A stretch of 64,000 nucleotides of DNA from Mycobacterium syngnathidarum (lineage in GTDB: Bacteria > Actinomycetota > Actinomycetes > Mycobacteriales > Mycobacteriaceae), in contig NZ_MLCL01000032.1 of the NCBI RefSeq assembly GCF_001942625.1, positions 97,465 to 161,464 on the forward strand, in the 5' to 3' direction. Shown here in pieces: positions 33,823-42,600 of this stretch. Both the position numbers and the translations under genes were made by a program. Position 1 is the first letter of the stretch. Every line of letters starts with the position of its first letter. The notes beneath the pieces were generated by a model. It was given only the letters and a program-made list of their open reading frames with translations. It ran no database searches and was not told the origin of the DNA.

Positions 33823-34290
33823 CTACTTCCTGTGCTCTTCCAGATACTGGTGCAGCCGGGTGAATACCCCTTCGATGCAGTCGAGTTCGCCGGGCCGGAT
33901 GTGGTCGAAGAACAACTCGCGGACCGATTCGCTGTGCAACGGCGCTGCCTGCCGCAATGTGTCCATGCCGGTGGCGGTGAGCACGGCCCGGTGGCCCCGG
34001 CCATCCTCGGGGGCAGGCTCCCGCAGAACCAGTCCTCGCTTGGTCATCGAGGTGATCTGGTAGGTGATGCGACTGCGGGAGAACACCATCTTGTCGGCGA
34101 GTTCGCTCATCCGTAACCGGTGGTGGGGGGCTTCTGACAGCAGCATCAGCAGGTGGTAGTCCATCAGGGTCAAGCCAGTGGTCTCACGCAACCGTTCATC
34201 GAGTTTGGTCTCCAGTCGCAGGCTGGCCTCGATGTAGGGCCGCCAGGCGCGTTGCTGCGCGGCGGACAGTATGTCGGCGATCTCCCTCAC
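33823..34290 (-). CDS. MarR-family transcriptional regulator
   Basis: A 155-residue MarR protein. The winged helix lies around residues 45-115 (LRMSELADKMVFSRSRITYQI, MTKRGLVLREP). It is divergent from an isochorismatase-like gene with a 115-base AT-rich gap holding inverted repeats, and heads the PPOX-php-fadD run. It may regulate both directions. Confidence 0.92.
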   Translation of the reverse strand: MREIADILSAAQQRAWRPYIEASLRLETKLDERLRETTGLTLMDYHLLMLLSEAPHHRLRMSELADKMVFSRSRITYQITSMTKRGLVLREPAPEDGRGHRAVLTATGMDTLRQAAPLHSESVRELFFDHIRPGELDCIEGVFTRLHQYLEEHRK

Positions 34291-34405
34291 CCCTCTCGAT
34301 CAGTGATTCGAATTTTAATCGATGCTCCGCCACATCTTGAAATAAAGCAGAAACATGCCTAGTTTCAGATAGTACAAATTTGAATTACTACACCAGGAGG
34401 ATGCC
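34291..34405. promoter_or_regulatory. Divergent promoter with MarR-type inverted repeats
   Basis: The gap is markedly AT-rich. GATTCGAATTTTAATC (34305-34320) has GATT/AATC arms, and TAGTA/TACTA (34370-34374, 34386-34390) frame CAAATTTGAAT. Both are plausible MarR sites. CAGGAGGATGCC just before 34406 is the ribosome site of the plus-strand gene. Confidence 0.5.
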
Positions 34406-35083
34406 ATGACCACCAATTTCGGACTAATCGACCCCGACGATGCCGTGATGCTGCTGATCGACCATCAGTCCGGGTTGTTTCAGGTCGTCAACGACCAGGC
34501 GCATGACCAGGTCCGACGCAACGCGGTAGCGCTGGCCACGCTTGCGAAGATCGCCGGCATCCCCGTCATCGCCACGGCTTCGGTGCCCCAGGGGCCCAAC
34601 GGCCCGTTGATCCCAGAGATCCACGAGATCGTTTCCGATGCCACCTACGTGCCGCGCAACGGCGAGATCAACGCGTGGGACGCTCCGGCATTTCGCGAGA
34701 CCGTCGCCGCTACCGGACGCAAGACACTCATCGTGGCCGCGGTGATCACCTCGGTCTGCCTCGTCGAGCCCGCGTTGAGCGCGCTCGCCGACGGATATCG
34801 GGTGTTCGCGGTGATCGACGTTTCCGGCACCTATTCGCAGGTGTCGCAACAGACCGCGATGGCGCGACTGGTGCAGGCCGGTGCCGTGCCGATCGATACC
34901 GCGGCAGTGGCCAGTGAGGTGCAGCGGACCTGGAACCGGCCCGATGCCGCCGAGTTCGCCGAACTGTACTCCGGGGTCATGACCAATTACCGGTTGCTCA
35001 TCGAGTCCTACAGCCGGGCCCAGGCCGAGGCCACCGGCGGTGACGGTGCCGACGCCGAGCGGAAACTGGCCGCCGGGGTCTGA
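34406..35083 (+). CDS. Isochorismatase-family cysteine hydrolase
   Basis: A 225-residue hydrolase of the isochorismatase/nicotinamidase fold. The catalytic Asp is in LLIDHQSGLF and the nucleophilic Cys in VITSVCLVEPALSA. The fold hydrolyses amides or vinyl ethers; the best-known relatives of this length with such sequence are ycaC-like hydrolases of unknown substrate. A strong ribosome site precedes it. It is divergent from the MarR gene, its probable regulator. Confidence 0.9.
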   Translation: MTTNFGLIDPDDAVMLLIDHQSGLFQVVNDQAHDQVRRNAVALATLAKIAGIPVIATASVPQGPNGPLIPEIHEIVSDATYVPRNGEINAWDAPAFRETVAATGRKTLIVAAVITSVCLVEPALSALADGYRVFAVIDVSGTYSQVSQQTAMARLVQAGAVPIDTAAVASEVQRTWNRPDAAEFAELYSGVMTNYRLLIESYSRAQAEATGGDGADAERKLAAGV

Positions 35084-35159
35084 CGGGTCTCACTTCAACG
35101 AGACTGGTGGCACCGCCGGCATCCGGTTCGCCTACGACAAGAAAAGGAGTAACGACGAC

Positions 35160-35774
35160 ATGACACATCGAATCGACTGGGACGACGCTTATCGCCAGCA
35201 GCAGACCCCGCCTTGGAGCATCGGTGCACCGCAACCGGAATATGCCGCGATCATCGACGCCGACGGCGCCGTAGTTGGTGAAGTCCTCGACGCCGGCTGC
35301 GGCCACGCCGAGCTCGCGCTGGCCTTGGCGGCACGGGGCCATACCGTCGTTGGCATCGACCTGAGCCCGACGGCGATTGCGGCCGCCGCTGCGGCTGCCG
35401 CGGACCGCGGCCTGGCCAACGCAACGTTCGTGGCTGCTGACATCTCGACGCTCACCGGGTACGACGGGCGGTTCGGCACGATCTTCGACAGCGGCCTACT
35501 GCACGCCCTTCCGGACGAATTGCGCGACGGCTACCTACGCTCGATGTACCACGCGGCCGCCCCCGGCGCGCATTTCTACATCCTGGCCTTCGGCACCGGG
35601 GCGTTCAGCGATCACGACGGGCCCGGCCCCACGCCGTTCACCGAAGACCAACTACGGGAAGAGGTTTCGCGGTACTGGCAGGTCGACGAGATCCGCCCGG
35701 CCCAGTTGCACGCCGCCCTGCCCGAAGGCCGTGCACAGATGCCGGGCTTCCTGGTCACCGCCAGAAAGGTTTAG
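35160..35774 (+). CDS. Class I SAM-dependent methyltransferase
   Basis: A 204-residue methyltransferase of the thiopurine/YeaE-like small type. Motif I is VLDAGCGHAELAL, with VVGIDLSPTAI and DSGLLHALPDELRDGY after it. The early WDDAYRQQQTPPWSIGAPQP is typical of methyltransferases acting on small toxic thiols, halides or metalloids. The ATG at 35160 is preceded by AAAAGGAGTAACG. The 3' end overlaps the convergent GNAT gene by four bases. Confidence 0.88.
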   Translation: MTHRIDWDDAYRQQQTPPWSIGAPQPEYAAIIDADGAVVGEVLDAGCGHAELALALAARGHTVVGIDLSPTAIAAAAAAAADRGLANATFVAADISTLTGYDGRFGTIFDSGLLHALPDELRDGYLRSMYHAAAPGAHFYILAFGTGAFSDHDGPGPTPFTEDQLREEVSRYWQVDEIRPAQLHAALPEGRAQMPGFLVTARKV

Positions 35775-36088
35775 CTGGCCGCCTCGACCGCCGCCATCAC
35801 CTCGGGGGTGGCGGGGTCGAGGACGTCATCGAAGTCGTGGTGCTTCTGTACGTACTTCGCGACGTACGGGCAGACCGCGACAAGGCGCTTGCCGGCTGCG
35901 CGGGCATCGGTCAGTGCGGCCGAGACCAACTCGCCGGCCAGGCCGCGGCCACTGAACTCGTCGTCGACCTCGGTGTGATGAAAGATGCGCTGATTGCCGG
36001 AGTCGACATAGGCAGCCAGACCGGCATGCTTGCCGTCGACGGTGAGCTCGTAATGGCGGGCTTCGGGTACGTTGCGGACTTCAGCCAT
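35771..36088 (-). CDS. Small GNAT-family N-acetyltransferase (YjdJ-like)
   Basis: A 105-residue GNAT of the short YjdJ/Gcn5-like group. The acetyl-CoA loop reads DEFSGRGLAGELV, and the C-terminal CPYVAKYVQKH is the usual end motif. The acceptor is unknown. Convergent with the methyltransferase gene; its start is 35 bases from the divergent MFS gene. Confidence 0.88.
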   Translation of the reverse strand: MAEVRNVPEARHYELTVDGKHAGLAAYVDSGNQRIFHHTEVDDEFSGRGLAGELVSAALTDARAAGKRLVAVCPYVAKYVQKHHDFDDVLDPATPEVMAAVEAAS

Positions 36089-36122
36089 GTCTCCACTATG
36101 CCGCAGTGGCACTGGCACGATC

Positions 36123-37715
36123 ATGCAGATGGCCGCCACCACCACGTCGACCTGGGCGCCGTTGGCGTCGCCGATCTACCGCGCGCTGTGGATCGCGCAG
36201 TTCGTCTCCAACCTGGGCACCTGGATGCAGACCGTGGGAGCCCAGTGGATGCTGGTCGGGGATCCGCGCGCCCCGGTGCTGGTACCACTGGTGCAGACCG
36301 CCACCACGCTGCCGGTGATGCTGCTGGCCCTACCGTCCGGCGTGCTCGCCGACCTCGTCGACCGGCGCAGGTTGCTGCTCGCCACCCAGGGGGCCATGGC
36401 GGCCGGGGTGGCGGCGCTCGCGACTTTGACGGGCGCCGGGCTGGCCACCCCTACGGTGCTGCTGACCCTGTTGTTCCTGATCGGCTGCGGGCAGGCGCTG
36501 ACCGCGCCTGCCTGGCAGGCGATCCAGCCGGATCTGGTTCCCCGCGAACAGATTCCGGCTGCGGCCGCGCTGGGCAGCATGAGTATGAACGGCGCCCGGG
36601 CGATCGGTCCGGCGATTGCCGGGGCGCTGGTTTCCCTGTCGGGCCCGACGCTGGTGTTCGCGCTCAACGCGGTCTCGTTCGCCGGCATCGTCGTCGTCCT
36701 GTTGGTCTGGCGCCGCCCCGCCATCCAGCACGTGCTGCCCGCCGAGCGACCGCTGGCCGCCCTCGGCGCGGGTGGCCGGTTCATCCGCAGGTCGCCGATC
36801 ATCAGGCGAATTCTGCTCAGAGCGGTGTTGTTCATCGCGCCGGGCAGTGCCCTGTGGGGCCTGCTCGCGGTCATCGCGGAGAGACAGTTGGGGTTGTCCT
36901 CGTCCGGCTACGGCCTGCTGCTGGGGGCGCTCGGGGTCGGAGCCGTGCTCGGCGCGCTGGTCCTGGGTCGCTTGCAGTTCGCCTTCGGTCTCAACACGTT
37001 GTTGATCGTCGCCGCGTTCGGATTCGCCGGCGCCACTGCGGTTCTGGCGCTGGTCCACAATTTCGGCATCGTTCTGGCCGCGCTTGTCCTCGGCGGCACG
37101 TCCTGGCTGTTGGCGCTGTCCACGCTCAACGCCTCGATGCAGCTGAGCCTGCCTGCCTGGGTTCGGGCCCGCGGGCTGTCGGTGTATCAGTTGACGTTCA
37201 TGGGTGGTCAGGCCATCGGCTCGCTGGTGTGGGGGCTGGTTGCCGGCGCGACGTCCACTGTCACGTCGCTGCTGATCAGTGCCGGGTTGCTGGTGTTCTG
37301 CGCGGTGTCGGCGTGGTGGTGGCCGTTGCACGCGCGGACCGGCGATCTCGACATGACCCCGTCGGCGCACTGGCCCGAACCTGCCCTGGTGTTCGAACCA
37401 GAGCCGCCCGACGGTCCGGTCCTGGTGCTGACCTCCTATCGGGTGGCACCCGAGCAGGAGCGCGAGTTCTTCGCTGCCATGGGCGCTTTGGGCCGGTCCC
37501 GCCAGCGCACCGGGGCCACGCAATGGCGGTTGTTTCGCGCCGTGGAACGCGAACGCGTTTTCGTCGAGGCGTTCGTGGTGCGGTCATGGGACGAGCACCT
37601 GCGCCAGCACCGCACCAGGCTGACGGGCAACGACCTGCTCATCGAGCAGGCGGTTGAGCGCTGGGTTGAGGGTGAGCCCGTCTCGCACCATCTGATCGCA
37701 GTGAAGACTCCTTGA
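36123..37715 (+). CDS. MFS transporter (MFS_3/DitE/EntS-type) with C-terminal soluble domain
   Basis: Major facilitator of 530 residues with about eleven to twelve membrane segments in the first 420, then a C-terminal soluble region of about 105 residues (VLTSYRVAPEQEREFFAAM to the end). That tail looks like an antibiotic-biosynthesis-monooxygenase-type ferredoxin-like fold. This combination is known in the MFS_3 family. The first segments read LWIAQFVSNLGTWMQTVGAQWML. The exported substrate is unknown. The next gene is a TetR regulator with its own promoter overlapping this stop. Confidence 0.9.
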   Translation: MQMAATTTSTWAPLASPIYRALWIAQFVSNLGTWMQTVGAQWMLVGDPRAPVLVPLVQTATTLPVMLLALPSGVLADLVDRRRLLLATQGAMAAGVAALATLTGAGLATPTVLLTLLFLIGCGQALTAPAWQAIQPDLVPREQIPAAAALGSMSMNGARAIGPAIAGALVSLSGPTLVFALNAVSFAGIVVVLLVWRRPAIQHVLPAERPLAALGAGGRFIRRSPIIRRILLRAVLFIAPGSALWGLLAVIAERQLGLSSSGYGLLLGALGVGAVLGALVLGRLQFAFGLNTLLIVAAFGFAGATAVLALVHNFGIVLAALVLGGTSWLLALSTLNASMQLSLPAWVRARGLSVYQLTFMGGQAIGSLVWGLVAGATSTVTSLLISAGLLVFCAVSAWWWPLHARTGDLDMTPSAHWPEPALVFEPEPPDGPVLVLTSYRVAPEQEREFFAAMGALGRSRQRTGATQWRLFRAVERERVFVEAFVVRSWDEHLRQHRTRLTGNDLLIEQAVERWVEGEPVSHHLIAVKTP

Positions 37716-37754
37716 CTGTGAGGCCCATCACAGTAGTATGACCAGTGGTCATAC
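37712..37754 (+). promoter_or_regulatory. Promoter and perfect palindromic operator of the TetR-R2lox operon
   Basis: TTGACT (37712-37717) and TAGTAT (37734-37739), 16 bases apart, form a promoter. GTATGACCA-G-TGGTCATAC (37736-37754) is a perfect 19-base palindrome overlapping the -10 and start region. It is almost certainly the operator of the TetR protein encoded 16 bases further on. Confidence 0.75.
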
Positions 37755-37769
37755 AGGCTGGAGAGTCAG

Positions 37770-38450
37770 ATGCCGACGGTCACCTGGGCACGTTTGGATC
37801 CCGCTCGCAGAGCCGCGGTGGTCGAGGCCGCCGAGGCGGAGTTCGGGGCACGCGGGTACTCCCGTGGCAGCCTCAACGTCATCGCGCGACGTGCGGGCGT
37901 GGCGAAAGGCAGCCTGTTCCAATACTTCGCGGACAAACGTGACCTCTACGCGTTCATCGCCGACATCGGCAGCCAGCGGGTGCGCGGGTACATGGAGGAG
38001 CGGATCCGCACCCGCGACCCGAATCGACCGTTCTTCGAATTTCTCACCGACCTGCTCGACGATTGGGTGGCCTACTTCGCCGACCACCCGCAAGACCGTT
38101 CGTTGCATGCGGCGGCCAGCTTCGAGGTGGACACCGATGCCAGGGTCAGCGTGCGAACCGTGATCCACCGCCACTATCTGGAGGTGCTGCAGCCTCTCGT
38201 GCGGGACGCTCAGGCCCGGGGAGACCTCCGAGCCGACGCCGACGCCGGCGCGTTGCTGTCGCTGTTGTTGATGATCTTTCCGCACCTCGCGCTCGCGCCG
38301 TATGTGCGTGGGATGGATCCGATTCTGGGCCTGGACGAGCCCAGCCCCGAGCAGCCGGCACTGGCCGTGCGCAGACTCATCGCAGTATTGCGGGCCGCGT
38401 TCACGGTACCCAATTCCCCGGCGACCACCCGAGCAGCCCACCAGACCTGA
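37770..38450 (+). CDS. TetR-family regulator of R2lox operon (Rv0232-like)
   Basis: A 226-residue TetR protein. The helix-turn-helix is [20 protein letters not shown]. It directly precedes the R2lox gene by 14 bases, the arrangement of Rv0232-Rv0233. A perfect palindrome sits at its own promoter, so autorepression of the two-gene operon is very likely. The inducer is unknown. Confidence 0.92.
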   Translation: MPTVTWARLDPARRAAVVEAAEAEFGARGYSRGSLNVIARRAGVAKGSLFQYFADKRDLYAFIADIGSQRVRGYMEERIRTRDPNRPFFEFLTDLLDDWVAYFADHPQDRSLHAAASFEVDTDARVSVRTVIHRHYLEVLQPLVRDAQARGDLRADADAGALLSLLLMIFPHLALAPYVRGMDPILGLDEPSPEQPALAVRRLIAVLRAAFTVPNSPATTRAAHQT

Positions 38451-38464
38451 GGAGGTCAATTCCC

Positions 38465-39406
38465 ATGTCACACACAAAGTTCGGCTCGCTGGCCAAAGGC
38501 GGTCTCAACTGGGACAGTGTGCCGTTGCGTCTGTTCGCCGGGGGAAACGCCAAGTTCTGGAATCCGGCCGACATCGACTTCTCCCGCGACCGGGCGGACT
38601 GGGAGGCGCTGACGGCCCGGGAACGTGAGTACGCCACCCGGCTGTGCGCGCAGTTCATCGCCGGGGAGGAAGCGGTGACCAAGGACATCCAGCCGTTCAT
38701 GAGCGCGATGCGGGCCGAGGGCCGCCTGGGCGACGAGATGTACCTGACGCAGTTCGCGTTCGAGGAGGCCAAGCACACGCAGGTGTTCCGCATGTGGCTC
38801 GACGCCGTCGGGATAACCGATGATCTGCACAATTACTTCGACGAGCTTTCGGCCTACCGACAGGTGTTCTACCAGGAGCTGCCGGCATCACTCGACGCGT
38901 TGTACGCCGACCCGTCGCCGGCCGCCCAGGTTCGCGCCTCCGTCACCTACAACCACATCGTCGAAGGCATGCTCGCGCTCACGGGTTACTACGCCTGGCA
39001 CAAGATCTGCGTCGACCGGGGGATCCTGCCCGGGATGCAGGAACTGGTCCGCCGGATCGGGGACGACGAGCGTCGCCACATGGCGTGGGGAACGTTCACC
39101 TGTCGTCGCCACGTCGCCGCCGACGATGCCAACTGGACAGTCTTCGAGGACCGGATGAACGAGCTCATCCCGCTGGCGTTGCGTCTCACCGAGGAGGGCT
39201 TCGCCCTCTACGCCCCGGACATTCCATTCGGCCTCGTGCAAGACGAGTTCATGCAGTACTCCGCCGACAAGGGCATGCGCCGATTCGGCACCATCAGCAG
39301 CGCCAGAGGCCGGCCGCTCGAAGAGATCGACCTCGACTACTCACCGCTGACGCTGGAGGACACATTCGCCGACGAGGATGCACGCGCATTGGCGGCGACC
39401 GCATAG
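38465..39406 (+). CDS. R2-like ligand-binding oxidase (R2lox, Rv0233-like)
   Basis: Ferritin-like Mn/Fe oxidase of 313 residues, often misannotated as ribonucleotide reductase subunit NrdB. All residues known from M. tuberculosis R2lox fall at the same numbers: metal ligands Glu68, Glu101, His104, Glu167, Glu202 and His205, and the Val71-Tyr162 pair that forms the ether cross-link ([25 protein letters not shown]). The protein binds a long-chain fatty acid near the metal site; its reaction in the cell is not established. It is co-transcribed with the TetR upstream. Confidence 0.95.
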   Translation: MSHTKFGSLAKGGLNWDSVPLRLFAGGNAKFWNPADIDFSRDRADWEALTAREREYATRLCAQFIAGEEAVTKDIQPFMSAMRAEGRLGDEMYLTQFAFEEAKHTQVFRMWLDAVGITDDLHNYFDELSAYRQVFYQELPASLDALYADPSPAAQVRASVTYNHIVEGMLALTGYYAWHKICVDRGILPGMQELVRRIGDDERRHMAWGTFTCRRHVAADDANWTVFEDRMNELIPLALRLTEEGFALYAPDIPFGLVQDEFMQYSADKGMRRFGTISSARGRPLEEIDLDYSPLTLEDTFADEDARALAATA

Positions 39407-39409
39407 ACC

Positions 39410-39459
39410 GCGAGCGTGCGGTGTCGGCGAACCCCTCAGCCGCCGACACCGCACGCCGT
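39410..39459. terminator. Perfect hairpin after R2lox
   Basis: GCGTGCGGTGTCGGCG (39414-39429) and CGCCGACACCGCACGC (39441-39456) pair perfectly around an 11-base loop, eight bases past the R2lox stop. The preceding GCGAGCGTGCG is shared with the hairpin at 52841. Confidence 0.75.
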
Positions 39460-39657
39460 GCGCACCACATAGTGCGCAACCACGCGAACACAGCTAAGCC
39501 GCACGCTCAGCCCGCCAACTGACTGCTTCGTTAGTTACTGCATCCAGTCGGGCGCAATCCAGGTCCGCAACCCGCGATCCCCCCCACAGCAAAGTGTTTC
39601 CAGGACTGCGCCACGCGTGCCGGTACCGTAAGTACCGCATACCTGTGTTGTCAACAG
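39460..39657. other. Gap between R2lox and aftD 3' ends
   Basis: About 200 bases between two convergent genes. In M. tuberculosis this spot holds gabD1 and Rv0235c; nothing like them remains here. I see no open frame with good codon use, only a short GGTACCGTAAGTACC partial palindrome near 39619. Confidence 0.5.
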
Positions 39658-42600
39658 CTACGCGGAATCCTCCGGTTTCCTGCGGTGCAAGCCCAGGTCA
39701 GGCGTGACCGCGGACGCCGCGACGAACACCACCGACAACAGTGCGAGCAGCTGTACCCAGGGCGAGTGCCCGACGTAGCCGTCGACCGACCGCCACGGAT
39801 GCTGGCTCAGCGCCGCCCCGGCCAGGATCAGGCCGCCCGCAGACACGGTCACGGTCAGCTTCTCGCGCCAGCGCTCTCGACCGCGCAGCAGGTAGCCCAG
39901 TCCCAGCGCGCCACCGGCGACCAGCAATCCCGGCAGGCCCGAAATCGCCGTGCCCACCACGAGCACCGCAGCCCCGGCCGCCGCAGGCGGCGGTTGCCAC
40001 GGCCGCACCGGCTCCAGGTCCGGACTGCGGCGACGAGCGGGCCACAACGCGAGCAGAGCCAGTAGCGGAAGCAGAGCGAGCCCGCCGATCAACCCGATGC
40101 GGTACGGACGGTTCGAGGGGAACGACAGCGTCACGGTATCGGCGTCGCCGGCCGGGACCACCCAGCCCTGCTGCCAACCGTTGACCTTCACCGGGGTCAG
40201 CACGGCTCCGTCGGCCTTGCGGGCGATCCAACCCGGGTTCACGCTTTCGGGCACCACCAGCACCCGGGCGTGGGCACCGGCCGGCACCCGGGCCTCACGA
40301 TGGTCCGGTGACCACACCGGCGTCGCGACGGGAGACGTTGTCGCCGCGCGTAGTTGGGTGGCCGCAGGCGTGTTCAGCACGACGCCGTCGACCACGAACG
40401 CCGAGCCAGGACTGACCAGCAGTTCTTGTTGACCGGCCGGCAGCGCGATCGGGCCGGTCCGACACGGGTGGGCCGGAATCGGATCGCCGTCGAGCAGGGC
40501 TCCCACGGTGGTGCGCACCGAGGTTTGGACGAACTGGCCGGCCACGCCGATGATCGGACCTTGACCGCATGGAAGTGACACCGTCCGTTTGCGATTGGCG
40601 GCCGAGTCGGCTGCGGCGACGGGCTTGCCGCGAACGTCGAGCACCGTCAGTTCGGCCAGCCCGGGGGGCTTGAGCTGATCGAAGCCGAGCGAGGTGCGGT
40701 CGATGATGTCGTTCCACCCGAGCAACGACACCGTGATGGTGTCCGTCACCCGGGGTTTGAGTTTCGCCGTCTGTACGTCGCCGTTGCCCGCCAGCTTGTG
40801 CACCTGGGGGCCGTCGCCGAGGTCGATCGAAACCAGCGTCGGGTGCGCGGGCGGTTGGTGGGCGCCGGGGTCGATCCGCAGGGCGCCGACTTTCGTCGGA
40901 GCGGGCAACTTCAGCGTCAGTGTGGGCGGCGCCTTGAACTGGACGACGCGTTGCGGCGCGGTCCAGGACGTGCGGGGGTCACCGTCGGTGGCTGCGTAGG
41001 AAGAACCGAGCACATCGATCGGGTCGGCGTCACCGGAGGCGCGGGTGGTTCCGGGCTGGGCGACCAGATCGGCCAGCTGGGGACCCTGGCGCGCCCGGAT
41101 CCACACCGTCGGCTCGACATCGGTGTGGGTGGGCACCGTCAGCGTGCGACTCAGGTTCACCGGCTCTTCGGAGGCCAACGCCAACGCCGCCGCACACCGC
41201 ACCCCGACCGGACTGTCCACGCAACCCGACCGGCCCAGCAGTTCGGTGCCCAGATCCCATTGGGCGACAACAGAATCGGCCGGGGGTGCGGGAACCTCTA
41301 CGGTGTGGCGCAGGTTGATGGGATGGGCGAATCCCGACGCGTCGTACTGGGTCACCGACAGGTCGGTGATGCCGAACTGCACACCGGCGGATCCGTCGTC
41401 GGTGGCGACGGCGGTGATCCGCACCCACGGAGACTCGCCCACCGGCAGCGGCACGGTCAACTGCTGACCGGCGGTGTCGAAACGCAGGCTGCTGGTGCCG
41501 GTCGCGGTGGCCACCTCGATGCGGCGTACCTGCGCCCCGACGGCGGTGGCGCTGGGGGTGATGGTCAGTGTGGCGTTGGTGACGGGGTGATCGAAATCGA
41601 CCTGAAGCCACTGCCCGACGGCGGCCTGCAGGGCGTTGGACACCCATGAGGTCGAACCGTCGTTGTCGATGGCCGCGGCCGGGCCGGTGGCCGGCGCCAC
41701 GTTGGGCAGTGCGGTGGAGTCCGCGGCCGAACTCGACACCGAGATCCGTCCGCCGTTCCACTTGCCGTACACCGGCGCGGCCCCTTCGGCCGGGTAGTCC
41801 GGCACCCGGTTGTGGGTGTGACGCGCATCGTCGGGGGTGCGGATCGCCGAGGCATGGTCGTCGACGCGGCCGTAGTCGATCTCTCGCGCGGTGGGGGTGT
41901 CGGTGACGATCACGCCGGCCGCTCCGCGCGGTTGGACCGCCAGACCGGCGCGCTCGGCGTCGGCGGACAGCAGCATCGGACCCAGCGGAGGCATTCCGTC
42001 CAGACGGCGTCGCTCATCCAGGCGCAGCAGCGCCTCGGGGGCACCGGCCACCCGCGTCATCGCGTCGGCGTCGACGAGATACGGCGCGCCCGGGTTGGTC
42101 CCGCCGGTGCCGACCTGGTAGATCTCGACGGCGGGGTACCGCGGTCGCAATCCGCTGTCTGCGACGAAGCCCTCCAGCGTCCCCGGACCCACCGGTGCGC
42201 CGAACTCTGCCACCTTCGTCAGCCCGGGGGAGCCCTCGATCGACCGGTGTACCAGCACCGGGCGGGCCGACCGGGACACGTCGGGATCAAGGTCGTTGCG
42301 CACCACCACATAGGAAATGCCTTGGCGGGCAAGGCTGTCGGCCAGTCCCGCGGAGGGCCGGCCGGCGGCGAACAACCGCTGCACCGAATCCAGGGCGCGG
42401 ATCGTCTCCGGCGGGGTCAGCGGGATCGAATCCCGTACACCCCACGGGCTGGACCCGAGCACCTGCAACGGCTCGTCGTGACTGTTGCCCCACGTCTGGG
42501 TGGCGAACGGTGCGCCCGGCGCCACCAGCACCCGGCCCCGCTCGGTGTTGTGTGCATCCAGCCAGTCCGCCGTGTCGTGCCAGTACTGCGGGATCGCGGT

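Noticed and set aside
35837..37657. 606-codon open frame on the plus strand
   Set aside because: Out of frame with the MFS gene, which has clear membrane segments; composition is that of a shadow frame.
38465..39406. Ribonucleotide reductase beta subunit (NrdB)
   Set aside because: The Val71 and Tyr162 positions and the gene order are those of R2lox, not of a class I reductase, and no nrdA is near.
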